64,000 nucleotides of DNA from Ectobius pallidus (taxonomy: Eukaryota > Arthropoda > Insecta > Blattodea > Ectobiidae): positions 39,633,825 through 39,697,824 of the forward strand of contig CAXKWD010000005.1 in assembly GCA_964059195.1 (NCBI GenBank). The letters are read 5' to 3'. The position numbers and the translations under genes are program-made. This document shows, one piece after another, positions 33,297 through 43,984 of this stretch (positions within the stretch are counted from its first letter, which is position 1; the number at the start of each line of letters is the position of its first letter). The notes beneath the pieces are model-generated. The model searched no databases, had not been told where the DNA came from, and saw only the letters and a list, made by a program, of their open reading frames with translations.

Positions 33297-33423
33297 CTGC
33301 AACATGTTCTACAGTTTCCTCAGGAGTTCCTGGTTGTAAATGGCGAATCATGACGATGCCTCCAATAGGTAAGTCCTTGACTAGGCTGTAGTTTGCTCCA
33401 GACATTTGCTGTAGCACTGTCAG
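33297..33423 (-). CDS. Internal exon of an unidentified host gene (exon B)
   Basis: On the minus strand, CTTCTTTTTTTCAG ends at 33424, a strong acceptor. The exon then reads LTVLQQMSGANYSLVKDLPI and GGIVMIRHLQPGTPEETVEHVA, and is followed by a GTTGGT donor. The start is phase 0 and the end phase 1 (127 bp). Composition and codon quality are clearly coding, and no mobile-element motif is present. It follows exon A (42529-42723) on the same strand with matching phase, implying one gene with a 9.1 kb intron. I do not recognise the family; GGIVMIRHLQPGTP is faintly PDZ-like, but I would not name it. Confidence 0.65.
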
Positions 33424-34035
33424 CTGAAAAAAAGAAGAAACTCTATGAATATAATTAACATATTCCCCAACTCATGACAATAAGTTCTTGTAATTATTAT
33501 TAGGACCTATATGGTAATTATTCTGGAGTATCTGCAGGGTCTTGATACTGATACATAAAAGAGCAAGAAGAGGAGGAGAAAGATTACCCTGGTGCAAGGA
33601 AAATTTAAGCTAAATAAAGTTCACAAAAGAAATTACCTATTCATACAGTAGAGCTCCAAATACCCAAACTCCAACTATCTGGATCCCTTTAAGGCCATAT
33701 TAGGGTGTCCATATAATGCTTACCTAACAATGGGACATTTTAATTTTGGGGGGAAACTTCTGGGGCAATTAAGGAAGAAAAAAGAAAGGAAAAAAAAAAG
33801 GGGGGGACAAAAGTTTCATTCACAAAATTACCCTGCCTGCTAGTTCATTGTACTCCTTGATCTAATGTCTAGTGGAGTAGTGATGGGTCGGAGCCATTCG
33901 ATGTTGTGAGGAAATCCTCGAAAGTTGTTCAAAGAGCGCTTTAGTTCCAAAACTCTCAGGAGTGTACCCTCCCTACACATCGCTCCTCATGGTAACTCGT
34001 CCTTTGACTTACCTTCTCTCTGCTCATTCTTATCT

Positions 34036-34345
34036 CATTCTGTCAATTCTCCCTCTCCAGCAATGCATGCTCTACCAGTTTAGAAAACGTTAGACAATGA
34101 CATGGCTCATACTACCTCAAACTGCAAAATAGTAAGCGGTGTAAAAGCATCTGTTGCTCTGACTGGCTATTTCCCATATGCCCATATTGCAGCGCACAAC
34201 ATTGCATGAGGCTGCGCCTTTCACTGCTCTTTCATCACTCTATCAATTCTTGCTCTCCAGCAACGCGTACTCGCAGTTTAGAAAACGTCAGCTAATGAAA
34301 AGGCTCATACTATGTCAAACTGCAAAATAGTAAGCAGTGGAACAG
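34036..34345. repeat. Diverged duplication, period about 196 bp
   Basis: TCAATTCTCCCTCTCCAGCA (34039 on) and TCAATTCTTGCTCTCCAGCA (34236 on) start two copies, both continuing through AGTTTAGAAAACGT and AAACTGCAAAATAGTAAGC with many substitutions. Confidence 0.75.
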
Positions 34346-34499
34346 TGCCTGTGCCTGTAGCCTGATTGGCTACATGTCTTTAAGATTTGTGTTTGCTTGT
34401 AGATAGATGTCATTGCAGTGAAAAACAATGCATAGGGGAGTTTGAATTCAACTCTTTTAACAACACTTTTTAAACAATAGGTAAGATGGAAATTTGTGA

Positions 34500-34645
34500 T
34501 GAACGACGGCTTTATCGGATTTTCATTAAACTTGGTATATACATTTATAATGTCCATGGAAAGACATCTATTGATACTGGATAAAATCGGTTGACCGGTA
34601 TCAGGGTAATGCCCAATTTAGTGCCTGTTTTATGGTAATATATTA
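34500..34645 (+). repeat. Interspersed repeat family A, copy 3
   Basis: GGATTTTCATTAAACTTGGT, AATGTCCATGGAAAGA and AAATCGGTTGACCGG match copies at 1320-1510 and 4413-4690. The coding phrase is decayed here. Confidence 0.65.
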
Positions 34646-35095
34646 TAACAGAAATGCAAATCTGTTATTCTGACAACATATCGTTTTATGGCCTTGGAAT
34701 TTGCAATAGTGAGCCATGGCACATTGGTTATCAAACTAGTCAGATGTTTACTTACGTTCATCAAGTTGAATACTGTTATATACAGAAGATATATTACTCT
34801 GAAATAATTAGGCCTACATACATTAAGTGGAGTTCATCGCCTGTGTATTTTGTGAAATGTTAACAAATTTTAAGAATGTCTTATATCAATGTATACGAGT
34901 TTGAATTAAGGTTAAGTATGAATCTTTAGACCTTTGATATTGATACTGATAGCAGCCTTGATTGATTTGTTTCTTCATAATGATGTCAACGTAGGATAAA
35001 TAATAATGAAAATAAAAATTTAAAACAACTAGCCATTGAATGTTGATATTATATTGTGCATTCTATGGATATGTAGACGACCGATATTTACATTA

Positions 35096-38000
35096 GGGTC
35101 ATTCCATGTCAAGTGAACCAATGGAAAAACGTGACCACCTCCGATTTTAGTCATACTTGGTTGTCATGAAGTACCACCTGAGATATGTTGAAGTACAAAA
35201 TATCAGATTTTTATGTGTTGTAGTTTTCCAGTTATACCCTTCTGAAATATGGAAAAAAACCAAATTTTCTGCATAAGTGCAATCACAAAATGACGCATAA
35301 ATCAAGCTGGAATTGACATAGATGAGTGGGAAAAGTATCAAAATGTAGCTTATATTATGAGCTTTAATTTGATACGTCACACGACTACTTTCGAAAAAAA
35401 ATATTTTCAAGGTTACCCAAAAAAAATTTGAAAACTGAATTTTTCAAAAACCTATATTTTGAAAATTTTGAAACAATTCTCATAGAAACATACATATTTC
35501 AGCATCATGTCCTACAAGTTTTGATAAGGGATCGCAATGGGATCATATTTTTTTACATTTATAACAAATACTATGCACGCTGGGTAAGAATATATGACAC
35601 AGGAATATTGCACTTAATTCTAAAATCCATTCCTTTGTCCAGGGAGTTGTTTACCAACATGCATATACCAACTTGGTCAAGTGGTCAAATGGGTATGAGT
35701 AAACACAGTCTGCAAGCATGTGAGTCAGCCAGGGAATGCAAGTTGTAACCTGTTGGACCTGGCTTCAGTTGTGCCTTGACTCTCATGCAGTGTGCTTCCT
35801 TTCTTCAAAGGCTGTACAAAGACTGTATTGCTGCATGTAAAGTAGTGGGTTCAGTGATTAAAATAGGCATTGTGTATTTCCCCAGTATGGCTGAAAAAGT
35901 AAGTGAAACAGCAAAGATTTTCTGCTGCAACCCTTTCAAGAAAGACAGACATCAGGGTGTGAAAAGAAGTGTGAGGCCTGTTACTGACTGGATGTGTGAC
36001 ATGTTTGACACCATTGTGGTAGGTATGAAAATTTGTGACAGTTGTAGGAAAGAACTATCAAAGCAGAAACAGGTTACAGATACAACAGATGACTGTTTAG
36101 TACCAGTAGCCAATACCACTAGGCCTACTAATGTTGATGAATCATTTGTAGCTTTAGATGTTACCTTAGAGTACCTTAATAAGTCTCTAAGCTCTCTAGA
36201 GGAGTCACCTGTTGCTAAGAGGAAGTTGCAAATGAAATCATACTGTGATAAAAAATACAGTAAAATAAAAAAATGTTTGACAGAAAAGGTACTAACAGCA
36301 GCAAGTACAAATACAGAGAAAACTGTTGACCATAAATCAGAATCATGTGAAGTCATTTGTCAGCTAAAAGAAAAGTTTCAAGAAGAAAATATAAGTGTTA
36401 GTGAAAAATTGCAAATTTTAACAGTACTACCTAAAAGCTGGTCATGCAGTGAAATACAAAATGAATTTCAGGTTAGCAACAGAATGGCAAGAAAAGCTAA
36501 AGCATTGGTGAAAGCGAAGGGTATTCTGGCAACACCAAATCCTAAACCAGGAAAGGTTTTAAATGAATCTGTGATTGAGAAGGTAATAGGGTTCTACAAC
36601 AGTGATGATGTCAGCCGTCTTATGCCTGGAAAAAAAGATTTTGTTTCTGTGAAAACGGGTGACAGTAGTAGAATTCATGTACAGAAGAGGCTAGTGATGG
36701 GCAACTTGAAGGAAGTGTACGAGCTGTTCAAAAACAAAAATCCTACTGATAAGATTGGATTTTCGAAATTTGCTGATTTACGACCTAAACATTGCGTCTT
36801 GGCTGGAGGAAGTGGTACCCACACAGTATGCGTTTGTACAGTGCATCAGAATGTTAAATTAATGCTACAAGTGTTGAAATCCAAACAAATTACACTGAAT
36901 GATGGCACAGATATAAGTAATTATAATTCCTGTTTAGCGAAGTTAATGTGTGAAGAGCCAGGCACAGCATGCCACCTTAATGAATGTCCTTCATGTCCAG
37001 GTGTAGATAATTTGAAAGATGAGTTACAGTTGCTGCTAGATAATGAACTGGTGGACAACATTACATACAAGCAGTGGGTTTCTGTTGACAGATGTAATTT
37101 AGTAACCTTCATCAAAACTGCAGATGAGTTTATAGAAACTTTGTGTGAACAGTTGTTGATTTTGAAGAGACATTCTTTTATTGCAAGAAGACAGGCAGAA
37201 TATTATAATCACTTGAAGCAGAATATTGGAGTAAATGAAGCTGTGGTATGTATGGACTTTGCAGAAAATTATTCGTTTGTACTACAGGATGAAGCCCAGT
37301 CTTTTCATTGGAACAATGATCAAGCAACTATTTTTCCTATAGCAGTCTACTACAATGATCATAATATACACTACAAAAGTATTGTATGTATCTCTGAATG
37401 TCTACAGCATGACACCACTGCTGTTCATTTATTCCAGAAAAGGCTTATCTCTCATTTGAAGTTGGAAGTAATTAGAGATTTGAAAAAAATTTACTACTTC
37501 TCAGATGGTGCAGCTGCGCAATTTAAAAACAGAAAAAACTTTTCAAACTTATGCCACCATGTTCATGATTTTGGAATTGAGGCAGAGTGGCATTTCTATG
37601 CAACAGCCCATGGGAAAGGAGTATGTGACGGTCTGGGTGGTACTGTGAAAAGACTTGCAGGAAAGGCAAGCCTACAGCGGCCATACGAGCATCAAATCAT
37701 GACACCAGCACAGCTGTTTACATGGAGTGAGGAAAACATCGACTCCATGCAGTTCTTCTTCTTCAATGAAGCACAATACAACAAAGAGGAAAAAATACTT
37801 GCAGACAGATTTCTGTCTACAAAAGCAATACCAGGCACACAGAAGTTCCACAGTTTCATCCCATTGTCAGATAAAGTGTTGTTGACAAAGGTATTTTCAA
37901 GAAGTGAACAGTCATCCACTTTTTCAGTGTTAGGACCACGTGTGCAACAGAGGCTGAAGCTAGCAGAAGTAAAAGGATATGTTACATGTGAGAACAACAA

Positions 38001-38864
38001 TCATTGGTGGCTTGGTGTAGTTGTGGACAAAAATGAGACAGCACAGATAGTGGAACTGATGTTTCTGCACCCTGCAGGTCCTTCTCCATCATTTACTTTC
38101 AAAAGTGACTGTCCAAATAAACTGACTGTGCCTCTCTCTCAGATCCTCACCCTTGTGCAACCTACATGTCCCACTGGCCGTAGTTATTACCTCTCGAAGG
38201 AAGAGATGGATGCGGCAACCATGGCTCTAGAAAATTACTGTAGACAATAAATTCACGTTTTTGTCATTGAAGAAGGGAAGGTAACATGTTTTCTGTAAGT
38301 TTTTCTTTTTGATTGTAATGAAATTTTAGAATTAAGTGCAAGATTACGGTGCCATATATTCTTACCCAGCGTGCATAGTATTTGTTATAAATGTAAAAAA
38401 ATATGATCCCATTTCGATCCCATAACAAAACTTGTAGGACATGATGCTGAAATATGTATGTTTCTGTGAGATTTTTTTCAAAATTTTCAAAATATAGGTT
38501 TTTGAAAAATTCAGTTTTCAAATTTTTTGGGGGTAACCTTGAAAATATTTTTTTTTCGAAAGTACTCGTGTGACATATCAAATTAAAGCTCATAATATAA
38601 GCTACATTTTGGTACTTTTCCCACTCATCTATGTCAATTCCAGCTTGATTTATGCGTCATTTTGTGATTGCACTTATGCAGAAAATTTGGTTTTTTTCCA
38701 TATTTCAGAAGGGTATAACTGGAAAACTACAACACATAAAAATCTGATATTTTGCACTTTAACATATCTCAGGTGGTACTTCATGACAACCAAGTATGAC
38801 TAAAATCGGAGATGGTCATGTTCAAAATTGACAAAAAATTGGTTCACTTGACATGGAATGACCC
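35096..38864 (+). mobile_element. Intact DNA transposon with about 530 bp inverted repeats and ATTA duplication (Sola-like)
   Basis: The left repeat 35096-35626 and right repeat 38323-38864 are reverse complements at high identity (mid-90s per cent by eye) and begin GGGTCATTCCATGTCAAG. ATTA flanks both ends (35092-35095 and 38865-38868). One uninterrupted transposase gene fills the interior. Long repeats, a 4 bp duplication and a DDD-type protein fit the Sola group as I remember it, but I could not search. The copy looks structurally complete and possibly active. It sits between exons A and B of the host gene. Confidence 0.88.
35785..38250 (+). CDS. DDD-type transposase (Sola-like), intact
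   Basis: An 821-codon frame from the ATG at 35785; a second ATG at 35887 (MAEKVSETAKIFCCNP) is an alternative start close to the first domain. N-terminus: a Cys-rich module, FCCNPFKKDRH...RPVTDWMC...KICDSCRKEL, probably zinc-binding. Middle: Lys-rich helices, then DKIGFSKFADLRPKHCVL and a Cys/His cluster (HTVCVCTVHQN, CHLNECPSCPG). Catalytic region: VCMDFAENYSF (Asp at codon 37255), YYFSDGAAAQFKNRKNF (Asp 37504) and HFYATAHGKGVCDGLGGTVK (Asp 37627). The two gaps are 82 and 40 residues. The relative at 45057-46717 keeps all three blocks. No stop or frameshift is seen. Confidence 0.83.
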   Translation: MQCASFLQRLYKDCIAACKVVGSVIKIGIVYFPSMAEKVSETAKIFCCNPFKKDRHQGVKRSVRPVTDWMCDMFDTIVVGMKICDSCRKELSKQKQVTDTTDDCLVPVANTTRPTNVDESFVALDVTLEYLNKSLSSLEESPVAKRKLQMKSYCDKKYSKIKKCLTEKVLTAASTNTEKTVDHKSESCEVICQLKEKFQEENISVSEKLQILTVLPKSWSCSEIQNEFQVSNRMARKAKALVKAKGILATPNPKPGKVLNESVIEKVIGFYNSDDVSRLMPGKKDFVSVKTGDSSRIHVQKRLVMGNLKEVYELFKNKNPTDKIGFSKFADLRPKHCVLAGGSGTHTVCVCTVHQNVKLMLQVLKSKQITLNDGTDISNYNSCLAKLMCEEPGTACHLNECPSCPGVDNLKDELQLLLDNELVDNITYKQWVSVDRCNLVTFIKTADEFIETLCEQLLILKRHSFIARRQAEYYNHLKQNIGVNEAVVCMDFAENYSFVLQDEAQSFHWNNDQATIFPIAVYYNDHNIHYKSIVCISECLQHDTTAVHLFQKRLISHLKLEVIRDLKKIYYFSDGAAAQFKNRKNFSNLCHHVHDFGIEAEWHFYATAHGKGVCDGLGGTVKRLAGKASLQRPYEHQIMTPAQLFTWSEENIDSMQFFFFNEAQYNKEEKILADRFLSTKAIPGTQKFHSFIPLSDKVLLTKVFSRSEQSSTFSVLGPRVQQRLKLAEVKGYVTCENNNHWWLGVVVDKNETAQIVELMFLHPAGPSPSFTFKSDCPNKLTVPLSQILTLVQPTCPTGRSYYLSKEEMDAATMALENYCRQ

Positions 38865-38868
38865 ATTA

Positions 38869-40800
38869 GGCTATATTGTAATGTGAGTATTTTTCTCATT
38901 CGTTCCTGTGCAGCAATATACCTAATGTAATTCCTGACAGATAGATTTCATATTAACTTTTTATTCATTCATAACCTTTAAGGCTGCTTTAAACTTGAAA
39001 GAGACATATCAGCGAACCGTAGGCCTATTGCATAATTATTATTATTATTGCCAGCACATTTTGTTTTTGGAGTTTAACTCGGAGATCTATTACAAAAATA
39101 ACTTTTCTGCATTGGCCTATCATAATTGTGTCTATCATTGATTATAAAAAGCATACTGGCACTTTGTTACATCAGTTTACCTGATTTTATTAAAAATAAT
39201 TTTTAATTTCTATTGCTGATTAATGAAACTTTCCTATATTCTGAAAGCACATCTTTGAATCTGTCTTCTGTTATGTATGAAGTTCCAGTTAATACTATAT
39301 TTTGATCACTGTAGGGATCTAAATTGCATCCAAATGTAACATACATAACTATGGAATGGCTCCTCATGCTATTCGACACACTTTGCCTTCTAGTGCTTCA
39401 GTTCTTAGTTGTAGGGCAATAGATTTCCTTTAAAATGAGTAATCATTTATCTTGCCTTCAAATGGTCAAAAGTTAAAGCAATTTTAAATCTAGGACAAAT
39501 TTTGAGATTTTGAAAAAAACCCATACATCACACTATCTTATTTAGGGCTTATATCTTTGTATGTAAGCTGTATATTGTGTATTTACACCGTGAAATATGC
39601 AGAGAAGGCAAACATAATATATTGCACAGCCATTTGTTCAAGTTGAATTTATTAAAAATCTGATTACGGCACTGCTCACGGTACAAGTACAGTACTGGTA
39701 TATGTAATGGAACAAACATTATAGTCCACAAGAAAATATAGGCAACAAAAGAAAAATAGAGGAAAAACATTTTTTTGAAATTTGGCAGAGATGGGGTGAG
39801 CAGGGGTGGGCATGTTTAAATGTCGTTTTTCTCAGTTTTCTTTAAATATCAGACTGAAAAAACTATGGGTTCCAGCAAACAGTTTTTGCACAAAACTAAA
39901 CTACATTAAATGTTCCACAGAATCGGTCTGGATCATAGCCTATTTCTGTCGATTACCACAACAACTAAAATTCTAACACCTACATGAATAACTTATTAGT
40001 ACGATGTAAAAATAGTATTCATTCAAAGGATTCATTAATATTATAAAAAGGATTAGCTACTAACTAATTATAGAGCTTTCTCTTGAAGTAGACTACATTT
40101 AAAGAGACCTGACATAATTGTAATGGGAGTATGTAGAAAAGTTTCTGGCCAATGGTTGTTGAAGGAAATTAGGTGGTTAAGTGTATATGCAAACCTCTCA
40201 GCTGAAGAGCAGTTTGTCAATTTTTTAAAAGTATTTACTTTTAGCCTGTTAATATTGGCTTTCCTCAAAGAGTGGAACTGTTAGGAAGAACAAGTCACAA
40301 ACATTTCACCAAATAAATGACATACAACAGAATTGCAAAAACAAGCACAATGTGATAGACTTTCTTTTCTGTCTAAACATTCATCTTCTATGCTTGTAAG
40401 TAGATATAAAGAAAGAACTTAAGTACCAAGTACAGAAAAGAAATGAGCAAAGATAAATTAGATTATGATAATAATTTGGTCACACAAGCTTTAAATAAGC
40501 TCAAAAAAGAAGGGAAATTATAAATTACTATTTTATACCACAGGCCTCAAGAATCGGTAGCATTATAATTTTCTTGTATATAGTGTACATCACATTGTGC
40601 ATAATATATCTTGTAGTAAGAATGTACTTAGTCATTATTTAAATGTATCATATTCAGACCAAAGTGTGAGGCCTTATATTTTTCACTTTCAACATGTTTC
40701 TGTAGAAGATATAAATCTCTTAGCAATAGTAATTCATGGATATTTACAGTATCATTAAATCAAATATATGGAAACTTAGTAGTTATACTAGTAGTAGTAT
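38869..40800. other. No gene recognised (probable intron)
   Basis: AT-rich sequence between the Sola-like element and the LINE fragment. TAGGCCTA occurs near 39020. It lies between host exons A and B. Confidence 0.35.
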
Positions 40801-40858
40801 TTTAAGTGATTTGTCACATCATCATTAGTTGCTTTCATGAAGGCACTTTCGTGAAAAA

Positions 40859-41101
40859 TTGAAAATATCTAAAGTTGTTGTTATCCATAAAAAGAATGAC
40901 AAGAATTTATCAAGCAACTATAGGCCTGTTTCTCTTGAGCCAACCCTTTATAAGGTTTTTGGGAAGTCAATGAGAATTCAAATAATTGAATATCTTGATT
41001 CAACTCAGTTGCTTTCTGAAAGTCAGTTTGGATTCAGAAAGAATATGTCTACTTGCGAAGCAGTTATGAATTTTAAACTATGCTGTCTTGAAGCCAAATA
41101 A
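40859..41101 (+). pseudogene. LINE reverse transcriptase fragment (N-terminal fingers)
   Basis: Eighty codons: KISKVVVIHKKNDKNLSSNY, RPVSLEPTLYKVFGK and LLSESQFGFRKNMSTCEAV. These match the first conserved blocks of LINE reverse transcriptases (K-x-x-x-V-x-P-x-x-K...NYRPVS...QFGFR). Motifs A-C are missing; the sequence ends at a stop in the next helix. A both-end-truncated relic, in the opposite orientation to the larger LINEs. Confidence 0.75.
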
Positions 41102-41304
41102 AATAAACTATCTGTTGGTGAAAAGTAATTCTACATTCTGAAAGCACAACAGAGAAATTATTATTATTATTATTATTATTCTACATTATTGCACAGGCAT
41201 AACTTTAGCTGAAGGCATACTTCAACTCTTAACAGTTATCACAAAAATCATTGCACAGAACTTAATAAACACTAATCCTACATTTTGGATTCATAAGGCT
41301 TACT

Positions 41305-41480
41305 TATTTACTTACTTAGACAATTCCTAAGTAAGCTAAAGGAATATTATCTATTTTATGGAATCCGAAGGTTCATTGGCGTGCTTACCTGAGCCTGCCA
41401 TTCAGCCCTATTCTGTGCTAACTCCATCCAACCATCCCTCGCAAATCCTACTTCCCTCAAGAATTCATAAGGCTTACTTT
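41305..41480 (-). pseudogene. LINE 3' end remnant with (TAAG)n tail
   Basis: Minus-strand reading gives FLREVGFARDGWMELAQNRA and EWQAQV, resembling the extreme C-terminus of insect RTE/R4-type LINE proteins (W-x-x-L-A-Q-N-R-x-x-W). The 3' UTR block CAATGAACCTTCGG and a (GTAA)n-like tail near 41305-41325 follow. 5'-truncated. Confidence 0.55.
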
Positions 41481-41880
41481 CATTATCTCTTGTGATTGAC
41501 ATTTCACTTAACGGACCACACTTGCTATATTTAGAAGAATTTCTGACATTTTTAGCTACCTCAGAATCACCAAATAGCTGTGAATGTAATTTGTTTGTAT
41601 AGTCACAAGATCTATAACTTTGATGATCAATAACAGCATGATACGCAAGAGTAGCTTCTGCAGCTAAAACTTTTCCTTAAAAAAAGTACGCTATTCTCTA
41701 ACCTTTTTAGAATAGGCCAATTCCAATGCTTAATTGACTCTAAATGTTGTCTTAAATCAACACGACCTTTGTTAGCGATAGGTACACTTGTTTTTGCATC
41801 TTCCACAAAGTACTTCATATTCTAGTTTAATCTTTTTAAAAATTATAAATTCTTTTGCCAGTTCATCACTAAACTTACAT
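41460..41880 (-). pseudogene. BED-finger transposase-like fragment (hAT-related)
   Basis: The frame at 41818-41627 starts MKYFVEDAKTSVPIANKGRV and DLRQHLESIKHWNW, resembling a BED/C2H2 finger half with the ...H-x4-H spacing. In an adjacent frame the sequence continues LAAEATLAYHAVIDHQSYRS, CDYTNKLHSQLFGD and KYSKCGPLSEM, which looks like the region after the finger in an insect hAT-related family. A frameshift near 41690 separates the two. Decayed copy; family named by resemblance only. Confidence 0.5.
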
Positions 41881-42292
41881 TTCTTCTTTGTCATTGGCAC
41901 AATAAGTCAATAAAACAAACACAGTAACGACAACTTGAAAATTAATATAATATAAAATTAATACATTATTATAATATTATACAAGAATATTGATTATAAA
42001 CCATTCAATGTAACATTAAGCAGTGAGATAAAGTGGTTTGAGAAAATGACAGATTGACAGAAAATAGTACATTTCAAGAGCTTATCAAAGAAGTAAAGAG
42101 TACAAAATTAAGACCTCTCTTTAAAGAGTACGTCTGGGAACCCTAACAATACCCTATCTTTTGTCAGTTTTTCTTTGAGTTGGTAGTAACCTTATTCAGT
42201 TTGGCTTCCATTGCCCTTTACAGTTCACTGATATTTACTTAGGTAAGTTATAACTCAAGTATAGATGAGTTCATTGTATCAAACCTATCAAA

Positions 42293-42314
42293 GTGTGTGT
42301 GTGTGTGTGTGTGT
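42293..42314. repeat. (GT)n microsatellite
   Basis: About eleven GT units. Confidence 0.9.
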
Positions 42315-42528
42315 CACAGATTCTGCACTGAGTTTTAGGTTTTCAGATGATTTCTTCAACTGATGCATCCATAATACTTCAATCTAATCAGAAATGTAAA
42401 CTTAACCACCTCCCTTTTACAACTGCAAAATATTGTATTTGTTTAATGTTATTTAACTGGTGGAACTGTTTGTCAAGGTAAATCAGTACAGCTATGACAA
42501 AAAAAAACCTTATATTTTAACAACTTAC

Positions 42529-42723
42529 AACTTTCATTCCCATTGAGCCTGGTTGAACTCTTCCTGCCTCCAAGTGTTCAGCTTCTCGATGCTTTACCCT
42601 GCCAGTAATGCTCAGAATAGCAATCGTCATCTTCTCCCACTCTTGTTGCTTCTTTTCCTCCACTGGTGGTGGATATGCAAACAGCGAGGGTCGAGCATTG
42701 GAGCAGAACTCCATTTTTGGTAT
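42529..42723 (-). CDS. Internal exon of an unidentified host gene (exon A)
   Basis: A 195 bp exon on the minus strand, phase 0 at both ends (65 codons). The acceptor is TTTTTATTTGTGGAACAG, ending at 42724; the donor is GTT|GTAAGT at 42528. The protein reads IPKMEFCSNARPSLFAYPPP, VEEKKQQEWEKMTIAILSIT, GRVKHREAEHLEAGRVQPGS and MGMKV. Good coding composition, no mobile-element motif. The next exon in transcription order on this strand is 33297-33423, which starts in phase 0 as required. The function is not recognised. Confidence 0.65.
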
Positions 42724-43039
42724 CTGTTCCACAAATAAAAATTATTAACAAGAGGCTGGACAACTCACTAACGCGAGAAATCTACATTAGTTCTTATAAA
42801 TATTCTTAAAGGAACATTTACTTTTTTTACAAAGTCACAAATTACTGAATCACTAACATGTACAATCTGATTCTAGAGATGTTTCTAAACAGTTGCCAAA
42901 ATTACAAACTTTATGATAATATACATCACAAAATGTATTATTTATGTTATTCTCTGTAGAAGAAAATTTCTCCTGAAGCAAAACTTGACATCTTCTACAT
43001 AGTAAGCACATGTTTTACTGATTGATACCCTGATCCCTA

Positions 43040-43268
43040 TTGACCTTGTCAGCTTGGGAGCTCAGCCAGTATGGTGCTTTCTGTGCTCAAGGTCGTGGTT
43101 TCAATTATGGCACAGATGAATGGCACTTATGTGTACATAAATGTGACAAACTCATATCTAGCTTTACATGCATGTAAAGGAACTCCTGCAAGACAAAATT
43201 CTGGTATACTGACAACATCACAGGCCTAAGTTGCAGTACATCTCCTTTGTTAAATAACCAGAAAACCT
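43040..43268 (+). mobile_element. Degenerate tRNA-derived SINE
   Basis: GCTTGGGAGCTCAGCCAGTA...GGTCGTGGTTTCAATTATGG is a decayed A-box/B-box head. The body AAAGGAACTCCTGCAAGACA, AAATTCTGG and tail TTGTTAAATAACC match a widespread insect SINE type. No target duplication is visible, so it is old. Confidence 0.6.
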
Positions 43269-43984
43269 AACCTATAAACCTTGTTATAGATATTAAATGA
43301 TCTACAATATTCAAACCATGTTACAGATATTAAGTAATTTATATTAGTGTGTTAAGGAATGGTAATTAACTAACAAGTTTTGGTATAATTTAAATTCCTA
43401 TGGTCAGGGCACGAGATTTCTAGTCACCACATCCCCATTGAGACCAGAATTCTGACACAAGCGAGAAAGGTTCAATTTTGAAAAACTACAACTTTTCTCA
43501 GTTTTATTATCTAACAGATTTAATACTAGAAATTGTCACAGGAAGTCACTCCTCACATGAACAAATTTTACTGAAAATTTGGATTACCGCACTCAAAAGC
43601 AATCAGAAATATCCAGAAATTATAAATATAATTTGAATTTCCTATGCAACTTTAATTGGGTGCTTTAGCTTCTCTAGGAACAAGCAATGTAGTTTGTGTT
43701 TGGCTGTTGTTTGATACAGCTGTTAAAACTTATGGTTGGTGAAATAATTACAAATTAAGTATCAAATTGTTTTAACAATTTGTTAATATTAGTGGTGCCA
43801 AGCAGAAAAAAGCATTGGGAATTTTTCAGTTGTTTATTTAATTTTGAATAGGGGCCATTCTCCAGAAAAGGGCAGGTACTCATATCACATTTCATTTTCT
43901 GGTGTAAAATAACTATTTATGGATTATGAATTATTATGATATGTTAGATTGAATTAAGGTCTATTTGATCCCGGGGCATTCCAT

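Noticed and set aside
35147..35748. Frames of about 90-106 codons on both strands, mirrored at 38264-38803
   Set aside because: They fall in the inverted repeats of the Sola-like element and are A/T-driven shadows.
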